Position numbers and translations under genes: made by a program. A stretch of 64,000 nt of DNA from Iris pallida (lineage: Eukaryota; Streptophyta; Magnoliopsida; Asparagales; Iridaceae): NCBI GenBank assembly GCA_029216955.1, contig JANAVB010007000.1, positions 558,001 to 622,000 of the forward strand, written 5' to 3'. Positions 11,276-24,300 of the stretch are shown piece after piece (the stretch's first letter is position 1; each line of letters begins with the position of its first letter). The notes below the pieces were generated by a model. The model saw nothing but the letters and a program-made list of their open reading frames with translations. It was not told where the DNA came from and did no database searches.

Positions 11276-12260
11276 TAAGATAACGGCACGCTGATGTGGG
11301 AAACGGAGATTTCGGCTCTACCTACTCGACGCCGCAAGCCGTTAAGCTTAACGGCTAGCCAAAGTCTCCTATTTCAACTTTTGTTGACAATGACTTTAGT
11401 TGAATATTAAAAAATTAATTTGCATTTAAATATCATAAGTTTATTTCTATTACTAATTAAATTAACAACCACAACATTATTATTTTTGTCGTTAGTTAAC
11501 TTATTCTTTTCATCTAAAACTCTAACTCTGGTCATATTATATAATTGTCATATGTCATATCAACAACCTCCATTATATTATTCTTTTAGATGTTCGGTCT
11601 TGCGTAAACTTTATAATATTTATTGGATCCACTCCAATTTTTACTATTTTTATAAATAAAAAAAATAAGGATTAATTAGACTGACGTTTCCTATATTTCA
11701 TGAGTATTATAGAAATTATTCATATTTTACAAATAATTACACTGACCACACATCTACTTTATAAATTTTATTAACCATAGGGGTGGTTAGTGTTATTAGT
11801 TTCTATATAAAATATAAACTATAGGGGGTGTCCGTGTAATTAGTTTCAAAGCAGGAATAGTCCGTGTAATAAATGTAAAACATAGAAATAGTTAATACAA
11901 TTAACGCAAAAAATAATATGTTTTCTGGCTAAATTCACTTATTTTTAGATATCCAGACGAGATCTTATACCTCTCTTCGATAATCATAAGGATCTTGAGT
12001 TCGACAAAAATAATAATTATCACCTTTTTTGGTACACTATTAGTTAGTTATAACAAGTATCACCTCTTTTTTTACGAGAATAATTGTTGCTCCTTGTGGC
12101 CTCGCATGTTAGTTACAACTCTTGTGAATACCATGTTAGGGAGGGTGAAGGGTGGGTAAGGAGGTGGGATAGGACGAACAAGATGAATAGGAGGAGATGA
12201 AGAGAGGAAGGATATGAGATGTTATTTATTTATTTATTTATTTACTTATTTATTCATTTA
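11276..12260. other. AT-rich intergenic DNA
   Basis: No gene is recognised. About 11660-11920 contains repeated phrases such as GTGTAATTAGTTTC and could be an old, diverged MITE, but the ends are not clear. A TTTA-type microsatellite run lies at about 12222-12256. Confidence 0.3.
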
Positions 12261-12607
12261 TGGTGTGTTTGATTGCAAGGTGGAAAACATGTGGAAAAGA
12301 AATTAATTCCATGGAATTATTTTTCTAGGAAAAAAATTTCATGGAATTTTAAAAATTTTCCATGGAAAATTTAGTTTGGTGTTTGATTGTCATTATTTTC
12401 CACGGAAATAGTTATTTTCCATGGAAAATGATATTTTCCTATGGGTTGGACAAGTTTTATTTTCCACCATTTTAGAAGAAAATATGGAAAATGGTAGTTT
12501 TTTGGAAAATAATTCCATGGAAAATATAATCTATCAAACACTACAATTGGTGGAAAATTTGTGATGGAAATATTTTCCATGGAAAAAAAGCCCAATCAAA
12601 CACAGCC
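12261..12607. mobile_element. Tourist-like (PIF/Harbinger) MITE, copy 1
   Basis: This is a 347-base element flanked by TTA on both sides (12258-12260 and 12608-12610). Its ends are TGGTGTGTTTGATTG and CAATCAAACACAGCC, inverted with few mismatches. The interior is full of TTTTCCATGGAAAA palindromes, so the whole element can fold on itself. The TTA target duplication and size fit Tourist-like MITEs. A diverged sister copy lies at 63282-63629. Confidence 0.85.
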
Positions 12608-12926
12608 TTAGTTTTAATTTGTTTTGTTGATAATTCATCAAAGTTTTCGCACGCGTCGCTACATACTAACTTGAGAAAAGTTGGATCAATTATACGAACT
12701 TCATGTATACATCTTTTAAAATAAGTAGGAAATGACTTAGTGATATATAAATAAAAAATTATGACATCTAACTGAAGTTTAATTAGCCTTAAAAAATATA
12801 TTACAAGAAACTAGTGAAGTTACAATGACCAGGTCTAGTTAACAACTATACAAGAATGATAATTTGGGATGAGATAAAGTTCTAAACTAAAAGTGGTTTT
12901 TACATGAAAGTAATAGTGAACAAAAT

Positions 12927-13026
12927 TTTTTTTGAAAACACACGCACACACACAATTGGGAGGCTCGAACCTTGCCGGCCCCTCCGGATGTCCGCTCTAA
13001 TACCACTAGGCTAGAGAGCTCGGACA
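12927..13026 (-). mobile_element. tRNA-derived SINE with 13-bp TSD
   Basis: Read on minus, the element begins TGTCCGAGCTCTCTAGCC, contains an A-box-like TAGCCTAGTGGTA and a B-box-like GGTTCGAGCC about 30 bases later, then a GT-rich stretch and a short A run. It is flanked by perfect 13-base direct repeats TAGTGAACAAAAT (12914-12926 and 13027-13039), the mark of LINE-type retroposition. The RNA polymerase III boxes and length of 100 bases fit a plant tRNA-related SINE. It is not a functional tRNA gene, because no acceptor stem pairing is visible. Confidence 0.85.
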
Positions 13027-13654
13027 TAGTGAACAAAATAAAAGTGGCAATTGCTAATACCACTGGGTTGAAAATAATTTTCAAAAGTAGTCTTGTAAAC
13101 TAAATTATTGTTATGTGACAAAACTATTATTTTTAGTGCTTATCTAGACAGTTAACTTCGAGTGATAACAATGGGCGTCCCAGCACGGAAGGAATACGTT
13201 TCCTGTTTGATGTTTGACAAGTCGGAGAAAAAGACACCTCAAAAAAAAAAAAAAATCCAGTGACGAGTTTTATATATTTAGTGTGCATTCGTACAGTCCA
13301 ACATATTTGAAGGTCTAGGTAAAAACGTAAAATGCACTCTCAATGCACATATCTAATCATTAAAAATATAAATTTTATAAGCTGATTATTTTATTTTTAT
13401 AATTTGAAACCTAGTTAAAACTTTGTTGGAAAATTTTATTAAAATTCCAGACACAAAAAAATAGTACTCCATGTCCATTTGGTTTCTTTTCTTTTTCGGT
13501 TCCTCCATCAGTCTGCACATCGAACTAGTGCCCCCTTTTGACACTATAATGCAACCGTAAATACAAAATAATCAAATAAAAAAAATTATTTGATTACATT
13601 ACGATTACGATTACATTAAAATGAACCAAATGTGATCTAGATTTAGTTTTTTTA

Positions 13655-13934
13655 GGACTAATTAGAGTTTAGACCCTAGATTTTATACTAAATTAGAGTT
13701 TAAGCCCTCGCACGTCCAATTGAGAGTTTAGATCTGGAGTTTTGTTTTTATTTTTTTTACCATTATACCCTCCCTAACCTCTGTATGAAAATTTCATTAT
13801 CAAACATAATGGAGGGTATAATAGAAAAGAGAAACAAAAAATAAAAATTTATGGTCTAAACTTTCTAATCGAACATGTTAGGATTTAAATCCTAAATTGA
13901 TATAAAATTTCAAGTCTAAAACACTAGTTAGCCC
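13655..13934. mobile_element. MITE-like inverted-repeat element
   Basis: The left end (GGACTAATTAGAGTTTAGAC) and the reverse complement of the right end (GGGCTAACTAGTGTTTTAGAC) match with few differences. Further inverted similarity covers most of the ~280 bases (AATTTTATA, TTTAAGCCCT/TTTAAATCCT, AGTTTAGATC/AGTTTAGACC). T-rich sequence borders both ends, so the TSD cannot be read with certainty. Confidence 0.65.
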
Positions 13935-14426
13935 TTTTTTTACCATACTTGGTTCGTCAATGTAGGCCTTCTCTTTTAAGAACAAATATAAAATTCTCCG
14001 CAATACCAATAATTGATCGTTGATATGAATCCTCAACTAAGTTTGAATTCACATCATCAGTCCATCTATAATTTGTTCAACTAGTTCTTACTTGTCAAGA
14101 AAAGTCCTAAGTTATAGTACATCGACCATCTCTACTAGCCTGAGGGCCACAAACGTCTCAATCTGTGTGCATTATCGCCTCGATTGCGTGTGCGGTTTCG
14201 CACCCACGTCTTAATGTTAATGTGTTGTGTTGGGACCACCACCTTTCCGCAGATAGCGATTGATTACGCAATTTTTTCAGAGAGAAGGCCGAGGGGACCC
14301 CTGATATTAACTATTAAGAGGAGCCGTTCCTTACCTAACAATGAACTTTTGTCCTCATCTTCCTTTCCATACGGCTTGCTTACATGTGGGCCATGCAAAA
14401 TTGTCCCGGTACAAGATGGGCAAGAG

Positions 14427-14664
14427 TAGGGCTGCAAATGAGCCAAGCCGTTCGCGAGCTGCTCGAAGCTCGGCTCGCTAAAAGCTAGTTTGAGCTCGGT
14501 TCGTTTACTAAACAAGCTGAGCTTAAACTTTACTTTTGAGCTCGTTTAATAAACGAGCCAAGCTCAAACTTGGAAGTACTCGGCTCGTTTAAGCTCGCGA
14601 GCTGGCTCGTGTATGAGCTCGTTTAAGAGCTTGTTCAGAAACTCTCTTGTTTTTTGTTGAATTC

Positions 14665-14734
<70 letters not shown>

Positions 14735-15120
14735 TGTGCATTATATATTTATATGTTCTTAATAATTGATATTAAAGAACTTTTTTAATTAAATTTTTAT
14801 AAATAAATTGCTAATATTACAGGTACTTGAATTCAAACATAACTAAATTGCAATCGAGCTCGTTAAGCTTGAAATCAAGCTTAACTAGCTTGATTTTGAG
14901 CTTATCAAACATGTTTATCAAGCTTGCTTATCAAGCCAAGCTCGAGCTCAAACCAAGCCAAGCTCAAGCTTAATATAAACAAGCTCGAGCCAAACTTAAG
15001 CTCTAAAATAAAAAATTTATCAAGCTCGAGCTCGAGCTTGAGCTCGATTAATTCTAGTCAAGCCAAGCTCAAGCTCAAGCTTACAAAAGCTTGGCTTGGC
15101 TCGGCTCGTTTGCAGCCCTA
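14427..15120. mobile_element. hAT-type MITE with 8-bp TSD
   Basis: The ends are TAGGGCTGCAAATGAGCC and GGCTCGTTTGCAGCCCTA, an inverted pair. The element is flanked by perfect 8-base direct repeats GGCAAGAG (14419-14426 and 15121-15128), the size that hAT transposases make. The 694-base body holds no transposase. It is dominated by short repeats of GAGCTCG/CAAGCTC, and has a (TA)n run at 14671-14731. Confidence 0.88.
14671..14731. repeat. (TA)n microsatellite inside the hAT MITE
   Basis: An uninterrupted TA dinucleotide run of about 60 bases in the centre of the MITE. Confidence 0.95.
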
Positions 15121-15572
15121 GGCAAGAGCATCTCTAATCCTAATCTCTTGTAATGTGATATGATTCCTATGTAACATGAGGCACAAGACAATGTTATAAT
15201 TTTCTAGGTGGCAAGATTATATTCACACAAGATAATGTAATAGAAATATCTTCTCCAATACAAAAGTTTTGAGAAAACAACAAAATCTACTTTTTTCAGC
15301 TTCCAAGATAACTTTTTTCTTTCCTTCTTTCCAAATTCTTTTATTCATAATTGATGATGTTGAGGCAAAGACATTGTGAAGTGCATTGTCTAGAACTAGA
15401 CAACCAACTTCACAATGTCTGTCATGTGTAACATTCGATACCAGTTTTTGTATTTCTGAATTTTGAGTATTTAAAAAAATTCTCCTTGACCGGCATACCG
15501 ACGGTGTACCGGTGTGTACCGACGGTATACCGTCCGAAGGATATTTTTCACTTTCAGATATTTTTAATTTCA

Positions 15573-17186
15573 GATATACCATAACAAGCGTTTGCCAACA
15601 GTTATTACCGTGACAAATAATTTTCGTCACGGTAATAACCGTGACTAATTGACCGTGATTTATTTTTGTAACGGTTTTCGTAACGGTAATAACCGTGACG
15701 AAATTAAATTTTGTCACGGTAATAATCGTTATAAAGTTTATCTTTGTCACGATAATAACCGTGATAAAATTTACCTTTGTAACGGTAATAACCGTGAAAA
15801 AACTTATCGTCATAACAGTTACAATTGTTACAAAAAATAATAACATTCCGTTACTAATTGTTCACATTTGTAACGGTTATAACCGTTACAAAAATCCATT
15901 GTTTTGAAAAAAAAATTGAATATATTTACCATGAGCCTGTATTCAACTAGTTTTCCAATGACAAGGAATTAAACCACACTGAAAGTAACATTATAAGTTC
16001 AATTGTATATAAGTTCAAGAACAATATTTCAATTCAACAAAATGTTAAGTTTACATGCCCAACACAAATGTATATAAGTTCAATACAACATTTAAGTTTC
16101 ATGAATAAGACATCTCACAATAAGCTAAGGGCAACCAATAATGGCCCTCCAATAGATACTCATTTCTCATAATTATAAATGTTATAGTACAAGAACGGAT
16201 ATGTGCACATGCGCATCATAAAACTTTCTACAATCAGTAGAAGCCTTGAAGGTTACGAAGATCTTTTCCCTCTACTTGTTGCTAGCTTCATAGGCGATGG
16301 CGTCGTGACTGTTGCTAGGTTCCAGTAATAACTGCTCCTCACTGACATGAAAAAGAAGGATAAGTATCATGAAACGCTCATGGTGTTCTCAAAATCATAG
16401 AAACTAAGCAAAAACTCACTTCAGAACCCCAATGCTATAACAGAGACCGGGGTTGTCCCATGAAGCAAACCTTCTGCCCATCCTCTCATAGAGTGCATTA
16501 AAAATGCTACAGATATTTTGGATTTTAGAATTTTATAAACCTCAACCGATAATTAAAAAGGTTTTTTTATCCTATCAAAAACAATTATGTGTACAACTTG
16601 AATAACCTAACCAAAAACTTTCAATTGTCCCAGCCAACTGAAGGAGAAAAGAAAAGGAAGAAGAGAAAAACCCTAAAATCAGAGGAAGGATTCCCCTAAC
16701 CAAACCAAAATCGAGGATTCAAACCCAAAAAAAAACCTTTGCCGAGAAAGAGGGAAAGAAGAAGTACATGTGGCGGTCAATAGAGGGTGCGAGGAAGGGA
16801 AAAGAAACCGATAGTTTTGGTTGGGAGGGAGAAGAACCCGATCGTTTAGTTGGGAGGGAGAAGATGAGGGAAAGTGAAAACTTTTGAGGGAAAGTAAAAA
16901 ACGTGAAAATTTCAGAGGGAAAGGGAGGGGATCGGAAAATATTAGGTTGTGTCATACTTTCTCTATGTCACATACTTTGCATGTGACACAGATTTGGTAG
17001 AAAAGATAACTGTTGTTACGGTTATTAGTGTGACCATAGTAAAAATATTAAAAATATACAAATTTTGATTTTTAGTAACGGTTTTTTAGCTACTGTAACG
17101 GTTATAACCATGACTATTTTGTAACGATAATAACCGTTACTAATTATTTAACAAAACTATTATAAATTGTATGTTTTGGTGTAGTG
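15573..17186. mobile_element. Non-autonomous CACTA-type element with GTAACGGTTA repeats
   Basis: The right end reads TGTTTTGGTGTAGTG, a classic CACTA terminus (CACTACACCAAAACA in reverse). The left end (TATACCATAACAAG) is a degraded match. Both sub-terminal zones carry many GTCACGGTAATAACCGTGAC-type palindromes (15600-15900, 16990-17150), the sub-terminal repeats expected of CACTA elements. The interior (16200-16950) has no transposase. A purine-rich stretch at 16620-16920 could come from captured 5'UTR DNA but I cannot name it. The left TSD is not readable; the right flank is ATA. Confidence 0.7.
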
Positions 17187-17908
17187 ATATTATGATGAAT
17201 AGTATTTAGATATTTTGGTAAATAGTGTCGAAGTACCCTATTATCCATTGGATATATGGTTTTCTTTCGACGGACGAAATCGCTTTATATTGAGTCGCAG
17301 ATCGCGATCCAACGGTCACGATTAATTTATTCATTCTATATACAGAAAATTTACTGTACAATAAGAAAAATATATATAATTGCGTAAAACGATACAAGTT
17401 AGAGAGATTATGGAAAACGATATGATCCGACAAACGGTGTGTCGGAAATTGGGCATGCTCAATTTCCGACAAACGGTTTGTCGAAAAATGGACAATGTCC
17501 AAATTCTGACAAATGGTATGTTGGAAATTGAGAGGAATGGGTTGGGGGATGCTGGGTTTAGTTGTGTGGTGGGTTGATTTTTTTATTTTGAGTTGGTTTG
17601 GTTTTTTTTATGTTTTAGTTGTGTTATGTTGGTTTTATGTTTGAATCGGTTTGGTTTTTTTCGATTTTGGTTTATTTCTTGTATGTTGGATTGAGGTTTT
17701 AAACGATTGTAAGATTCTCCAACGTTATAATTCCAACGGCTATATTAAACCACAATGTTATGTATAAGTATCAGAGCAAGCAACGCCTTCTCCCACAAAA
17801 TTTTATTTCCTTCAAAATCTCTCTCATTCAGTAAGAAGCTCTTTAGTTCGTTGAAAGCTAAAGCTCCTCTCGTCCGACTTCCATTTGAAAGTTCATCTTG
17901 TTGTCAGT

Positions 17909-20108
17909 ATGGATCAAAATCTAACAATACTATGCTCGCTTGGAGGTGTACTAAGTGGGTTAGCATATGAAGGAGGTTTAACCCAAGTTCTTTTAGTTGA
18001 TCGAAATTTTTTATTTCTTAGTTTCCATAATCTAATTATTGATCAATATTCTATCGATTACGAATTTATATTAGTACATATTTTCGTATCTAATTGTATA
18101 AATGTAGATAGTGAAGAAGCATGGAAATTTATTCTTCAAGTGAATGCACAATCACCGTATATTAATATCTATGTCACTCCGCCCCATCAAGAAATAATAA
18201 TGTAAGTAATATACCTGCTTGTAATGTAACTTTTAACGTTGGTCCTAGTTCTTCTCACCAAGTTATTCCATTTACTGAAAAAGAACATATAGTAGATGAT
18301 GGTAATAACGATGATGAAAATAGTGATGATCTAATTGAAAATTTAGATGATAAATTTGATGATTCTGTTGATAGCCTTAGCACTCCTGAATTATTTATTG
18401 GAAAATAATTTGAGAATCTTTCTAAATTTAGAAGTTTTATTAGTGATATAGCAATTAGACGTAATTTTACTTGTTCAGCTACTTTAAATAATGCTACTGG
18501 ATATATATATAAATGTAATAGTTCAAATTATCATTGGAGGGTATACGCTAAAGCCATAGGTAGAGGCGAAAGATTTTCTATTGCTACGCTAGAAAATATT
18601 CATTCTTGTTTAGGTGGACTTACAACTTGTTGTCATCCATTAGCTACCACTGTATGGGTTAAAAATTAGATTATTGATAAAATTTGAGATAATCAGTCGT
18701 ATAGTCCATCTCATGTTGTAAAAGATATATTTAGGGAACATCGAATACATATTAAATACTGTAAGGCTTGGAAAGCTAGAGAACTTGCTCTATCTGAAAT
18801 AAATGGTAGTTATATTGATACATATAGTAGTCTCAAAAGTATGGTCTTAGAATTATTGAGACAAATCCAGGTAGCCAATATTTTATGAAGATTACAGAAA
18901 ATAATAGGTTTGAAAGAATTTTTATTTGTTTCAAGGCATGCATTGATGGATTTCAAAGGGGATGCTTACCTGTGATTAGTATTGATGCTACTTTTCTTTC
19001 CTCTAAATATAGGGGTATTTTATTTATTGCTTGTGCTCATGATCCTAACTATCAACTATATCCTATTGCATATGCTGTTGCTGAGAGTGAAAACACTGAT
19101 TCTTGGAATTGGTTTTTAAACGGTTTAAGAATATATTTTGAAAGATTTTTTGATGCCTGGAATACAATTTCTTTTATATCGGATAAACAGAAAAGATTGA
19201 TAAATGCCATAAGTGCTATTTTTTCGGAATCGCCTTATTTTTTTATTGAACATTTAAAAAAAAAATTGAAATCGATATGTAGATCAAAGCATTTTCAACG
19301 TAGATTGGACTATCTTGCAAGATGTTATAATGAAACAGATGCAAATAATTGCTTGGAGACGATTAAAGCTGAAAATGTAGATGTTTATAATTGGCTCGTT
19401 GGAGTAAATGATAAAAATCGTGTTTTCTCACACTGGATTACAGCGTATTCTCCTTGTCCAAGACTATATATTAATATGTGAAATCTTGCTAAATATTTCA
19501 ATAACTGGATTAGAAATCTTCATGATAAACCAATAACAACACTACTTGATGGTATTTGAGCCAAAATTATAACACTTCAGGACAAGAACAGACAACAAGC
19601 TGAAAATCTTGAAACAAATTTTTGTCCGAAGATGTTAAAAACGATGGCTCGTATCACAAAAGAAAACTATCAGCTGAAAATGTTACGTATAGTGGGTCAT
19701 TTGTTTGAGATATTAGATCGTAAAACAAATAGAACATATGTTATTCGTTTAAATAAAAACTATTGTTCATGTTTAAAGTGGTATCATAATTTTCTTTCAT
19801 GTGTACACGCATGTTATGCTTGTAATTATTGCAATATTAGGATCGAGCATTATTATCGAGCTATATTTTCAAAGAAAGCATTAAAAAGTGTCCATGAGCC
19901 GCACTTGGAGCCAATTCCAGTCCCTTACAACATTCAAAGTGCATTGATTAGAGGCGACATTGGAGTACCAGATGTACGACGCAAATTCGAAAGACCAAAG
20001 AAGAACCGTATTATGGCGAAGGATCAATCTTCCAGAGATCTCTGATGTAGTAATTACAATGGTTTAGGACACAATAGAAGGGGTTGTACAAATCAACCAA
20101 GAGAATGA
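17909..20108 (+). pseudogene. MULE (MuDR-type) transposase, broken
   Basis: The start at MDQNLTILCSLGG lies about 570 bases inside the left TIR. The order of domains is that of MuDR-type transposases: an N-terminal region, an acidic stretch (near 18290-18370), the MuDR DNA-binding domain (FRSFISDIAIRRNF...HSC, about 18425-18610), the MULE catalytic domain (PVISIDATFLSSKYRG...AVAESENTDSW, about 18969-19100), a SWIM zinc finger (YCSCLKWYHNFLSCVHACYAC, about 19760-19825) and a C-terminal zinc-knuckle relic CSNYNGLGHNRRGC, whose second cysteine is now tyrosine. At least two frameshifts (near 18200 and 18865) and several stops (near 18407, 18667, 18685, 20044) disable it. Confidence 0.9.
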
Positions 20109-20374
20109 ATAGGAAACATCATGTGAAGTAACCATAATAGTTTGTCAAAGAAAGGTGACTTTTACATAAATGAAAACAAAATATCATACAAGTACAAAAT
20201 ATTCATCTATCTTCCTTGTCTGTATAATTTCCAATAATCTGGACGATCAAGTTCTCAGAGATTGAGTCGGGCTCTCCTTCGTATTGTATTCTCCTGGGAC
20301 GCATTTCTCCGAAAGGTAGCTAGAACGTATTTCGTTCGTGCCACCAACGCTCTACTAGACTGAGAATCAAGTCT
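20109..20374. other. MULE DNA downstream of its transposase
   Basis: No further coding signal. The MULE is interrupted at 20374 by the CACTA insertion and resumes at 55144. Confidence 0.6.
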
Positions 20375-20399
20375 CACTACCAGAATAAGTTGTTTTAGC

Positions 20400-20900
20400 G
20401 ACGCCTAAAGACGTCGCTAAAACGACAAATTTCGTCGCTAAAAATATTTAGCGACAAAATTATCGATATTTTGGGCTTGTCGCGGAAATGTAAGTCGCTG
20501 ATCTTCAAAAGGTCGCCAAACGTCGCAAGTACCGACGTATATATACGTCAGTATATTATCGACGTCTACCGTCGTGTCGTCGGTGGATTAGCGACGTGTT
20601 TAACGTCGCGACGCGTCGGTAAATTTACCGACGATTACCGTCATGTCGTCGGTGGTTTAGCGACGTGTTAAAAGTCGCTACACATCGGTAAAATTCTGGG
20701 AATTTATCGACGTTTACCGTCGTTTAAATTGTCAGTAAATGTCGATAATTTCTGGGATGATTACCGACGTGCACCGACGCTTTCTGACGTATAAGGACGT
20801 CGGTACCCTAGAAAATATTGCAGATTTACCGACGTTTACCGACGCAAACTTACGTCGGTGGATGTCGATAAACGTCGGTAAATGTCGCTAATTCTGCAAA
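20400..20900. repeat. CACTA sub-terminal repeat zone, left
   Basis: Dense short repeats of TAGCGACG, GACGTCGG and TACCGACGT in both orientations lie directly inside the left terminus. They match the type found at 54855-55125 inside the right terminus. In this superfamily such motifs are where the transposase accessory protein binds. Confidence 0.8.
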
Positions 20901-21036
20901 AAAAATAAAAAAATAAAATACAGAATGTCCCATTCTCAGAATGTCCATTTCTCAGAATGTCCAATTCTACAACAATCACAGAATGTCCAGTTCTCAGAAT
21001 GTCCATTTCTCACTGTACACAGGTTTCAGTCCCTAT

Positions 21037-21205
21037 AACCAAGTCTACAACAATCACACAACAACAAGTATCCAAATAACCAAGTCTACAACAATCACAC
21101 AACAACAAGTATCCAAATAACCAAGTCTACAACAATCACACAACAACAAGTATCCAAATAACCAAGTCTACAACAATCACACAACAACAAGTATCCAAAT
21201 AACCA
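21037..21205. repeat. 41-bp tandem repeat, about four copies
   Basis: Four nearly identical 41-base units start at 21037, 21078, 21119 and 21160, each beginning AACCAAGTCTACAACAATCA. Shorter decayed copies follow to about 21350. It lies between the left sub-terminal repeats and the 3' end of the second transposase gene. Confidence 0.9.
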
Positions 21206-21387
21206 AGTCTACACCAAATAACAAAGTCTACAACCAAATAACCAAAGTCTACAACCAAATAACCAAAGTCTACACACAACCAACAAATAGAATAGGATCC
21301 AAACATCCAAATCTACACAACCAACAAATATCCAAGTCACAAACAAAGAATGAAACAAACACAAACAAACAGTCCTAACTAGGACTA

Positions 21388-24300
21388 CTAGGAATCTGGT
21401 GCAGAAGGGGCACCGCCGCGACGAAGGGATAAGAACAAATCATACTCCTCAAGTGAAATCGATACCGATGGAGCAGGCAGTGACGTCGGTGGATTCGGTG
21501 TCGAAGAAGAAGGCGGTGGAGGCGACGGAGTCGACGACGATGAAGGCGCACCCGGAGGACCAGCACGCTCCAACGCTGTAAGTCACTGGTGTTATGAATC
21601 TATGATAGATAACATTCTATCACTGCTCTGGACCATGGAATCCTGCGCCAATCTCAGCCTCTCGGCCATGGTCACCTGTCCTGTCTGCAGCTCCGTCACC
21701 GTGCGCTCTAACCCTCCAACGGTGCGCTCTATCCTCTCAGTCGTCTCCATGAGGTCCATAATGCCACGGTCGAGCGCATCCAATCATGCTAGCAGCGCAG
21801 GATCGTCCGTAGGGTGCTGAAACTGCTCCTCGATCCGTCGTAGCAGGTCGTCACGGAGAGACTCCATCATCTGGTGGACTCGGGCAGACTCCTGGGACGG
21901 CTATGGACCATGCACACTAGCAGGAGATGCCCTAGAGGATTGGATCACAACTAGGGCGCCATAGGATCCCGTATCGTAGTACGTACCCCTACGGAGTCCA
22001 CCAGCGACGGCAATCCACAGCTCGTCCACCGACGGAGCTTAAGTGGGCTGCGAGGAAGTACCGGCCTCTCCTGCATCAGGTGCATAGCAGTCGCCCGTTC
22101 CTGCAGCCTCTGATACTCGGCCTAGAAAGTATGGATAGTACTCTATAATTTCTAATTAATGTACTTATTATTACTAACTACATGAATATTTATTTTCATC
22201 ATATTTACTAAGTTATATTAAAATTGACACGAAGTATTATATTAAGATAACGTGTTGTAATACTTACATAGGTCTGCTCGGCCCTCTCGTCAATAAGGTC
22301 TTCGCCCTTCCGATGGGTGGCCAGGAAGACGGTCACCATGTCGGCATTACCGACCTTCCTTACCTGTAATTAAATATATTATCTTAGTAATAATTTATCG
22401 GTTTTGCATTAAAATAATATTTCTAAAAGAGGAAGACATAACAGACGACGAAAATGTTCCGTCATCGAAATCGACCTACCGCACCACTTCGAGGCATGTT
22501 GTCTAGCCGCCTTGGCCTTCTCCGACTTCTCCTTGTACCTTGGCTCGTCGAATCGAGCCTTCATCACATTCCACTGATCAGGGGTGATCCAACCTTGGAT
22601 CGGCTTTCCGGCACGATCACGATCCTTCTGATCATTGATAGCGTCGCGGATCAACTTGGCAGCGACGGCAGAAAATATCCCCTCGATAAGCTCGGCCCGG
22701 TGCGGTGGATAGAAAAATGTATCCTATAAGAGCGCAAACCAAATATTTATCAGTTATATATAATATGCAAAAATTATATGATTCATGTTAAAAGTAAATA
22801 TATTTTAACCTTGAAACGCGCAAACCAGAAGGCCTTTCTCTCGTTCGGAGCATCAGAGTAGTTCATCCAAGCACCACCATAATTATGCCTCAGCATGTGG
22901 CCTAGACGTCTTTGTACCTCTGGGGGACGATATCTATACAAACATATTATATTCATAAAAAAACTTAATTTATGATAAAAATAGAAAGAAAAAAATTATA
23001 AACCAAAACACCTACTTTGTACCGTCGGCCCAGATCTCCGTCCTCCTCTCCTCCGGAGGTGCGCACGCATCATCTGCATGATGCTGGTCGGCCGTCGGCG
23101 CCGCCGCCTCGGCCGTCGCCGCAGCCTCTGCCATCTGTTCATCCGTCTCCATCGTCGTATCAGCAGCAGGAACGCTAGACGGGCGAGCACTCTCAACAGG
23201 CCTGGAACTACTCGTCCCAGGAGATATGCCACGTGACGTCGTCCCAGCAGGCCCAGCTACTGTCCGATATGGAGGAGTAATCGGCAACGAGGATCCAGAG
23301 CCGGTACCAGTAGGAGGTACCGAAGAAAAACTTCGTCCTCTAGCAGTACCTATAGGAAGTACCGGAGGATCATGACCTCGTCATCCCCCTCGGAACGCTC
23401 TGCGACGACCTGCCTGTAGTGCCCCGTCCCTACATCGTGCCCCGTACTTGTCCACGGGGTACGCGAGAAAGGAAAACTGTCGCTATCGATTCGGTCGGGA
23501 CCGATAGGTCGGGATCGACCGAGTCGATCGAACGGGAACGGTTGAATTAAGATCCATTTCTCGTTATGGAATATCTTCTTCTGAACCAAGTCCCATATTC
23601 AACGGGTTGTGCCTCGAGGATTGACTCTGCAGCTGAGTCGGGAGAGACCTCCCGTTGCTCTGTTTTTCACGCCGCTTGCGTTGGTTTGGCTTTGTTTTCT
23701 GAATACGTTTTCGTGAATGTTTCGATGGTTTTCATGGCTTGCATTTCGAACTCGCATTTCCTATCGAACTCCTTGAATAATGCAGTGTTCTAATCGGTTG
23801 CTTGTGCGATTTCAGGTAATCGCGTAGGCGACGTCTAGCGCGACCAACAAGTTTTCTCGTCGAAGTAAAAACAAGGTGAGTGGCTGACCCTTCTCTTCTC
23901 GACCCCCTTCTTAGGCAAATCGATAGTGTTGTTGCGGATGAAACAATAACTGCAAGGGCACGAACACGATGAAAATGAACAAGTTTCAAAGAGAATATAG
24001 GCTATATCTTCATAACTAAAAAGAATTGTCTTTGCACGGTCATTGGACAACTCGTGCACGAGGAACGGCTTCCTCGAGCGATACCCCGAGACACGGGATC
24101 GTTTTGGCCTAGGAGGAAGCAAAAGATAGCTGTGCTCGACGAAAGCAAAAATATGGTTAGTCCGGAGAACTTGCAGCGGGGCTCGCTACCCGCGCTGAAA
24201 GGGTCGCCGTCTAACCCAGCTATAGTCCAAATATGGCTTGTGGTGCCAATGACCTTCACGAGCACAAATTTGGATACGAAAATGATAACAACTAACAGGA

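Noticed and set aside
12927..13026. Functional tRNA gene
   Set aside because: Pol III boxes are present, but no acceptor stem or anticodon arm can be folded, and a TSD and A tail show a SINE.
15223..15846. 207-residue open frame rich in VTVITVTK repeats
   Set aside because: It is a translation of the CACTA sub-terminal GTAACGGTTA repeats and adjoining LTR DNA, not a protein gene.
21037..21205. CRISPR-like array
   Set aside because: The 41-base units are contiguous with no distinct spacers and lie in a plant CACTA element.
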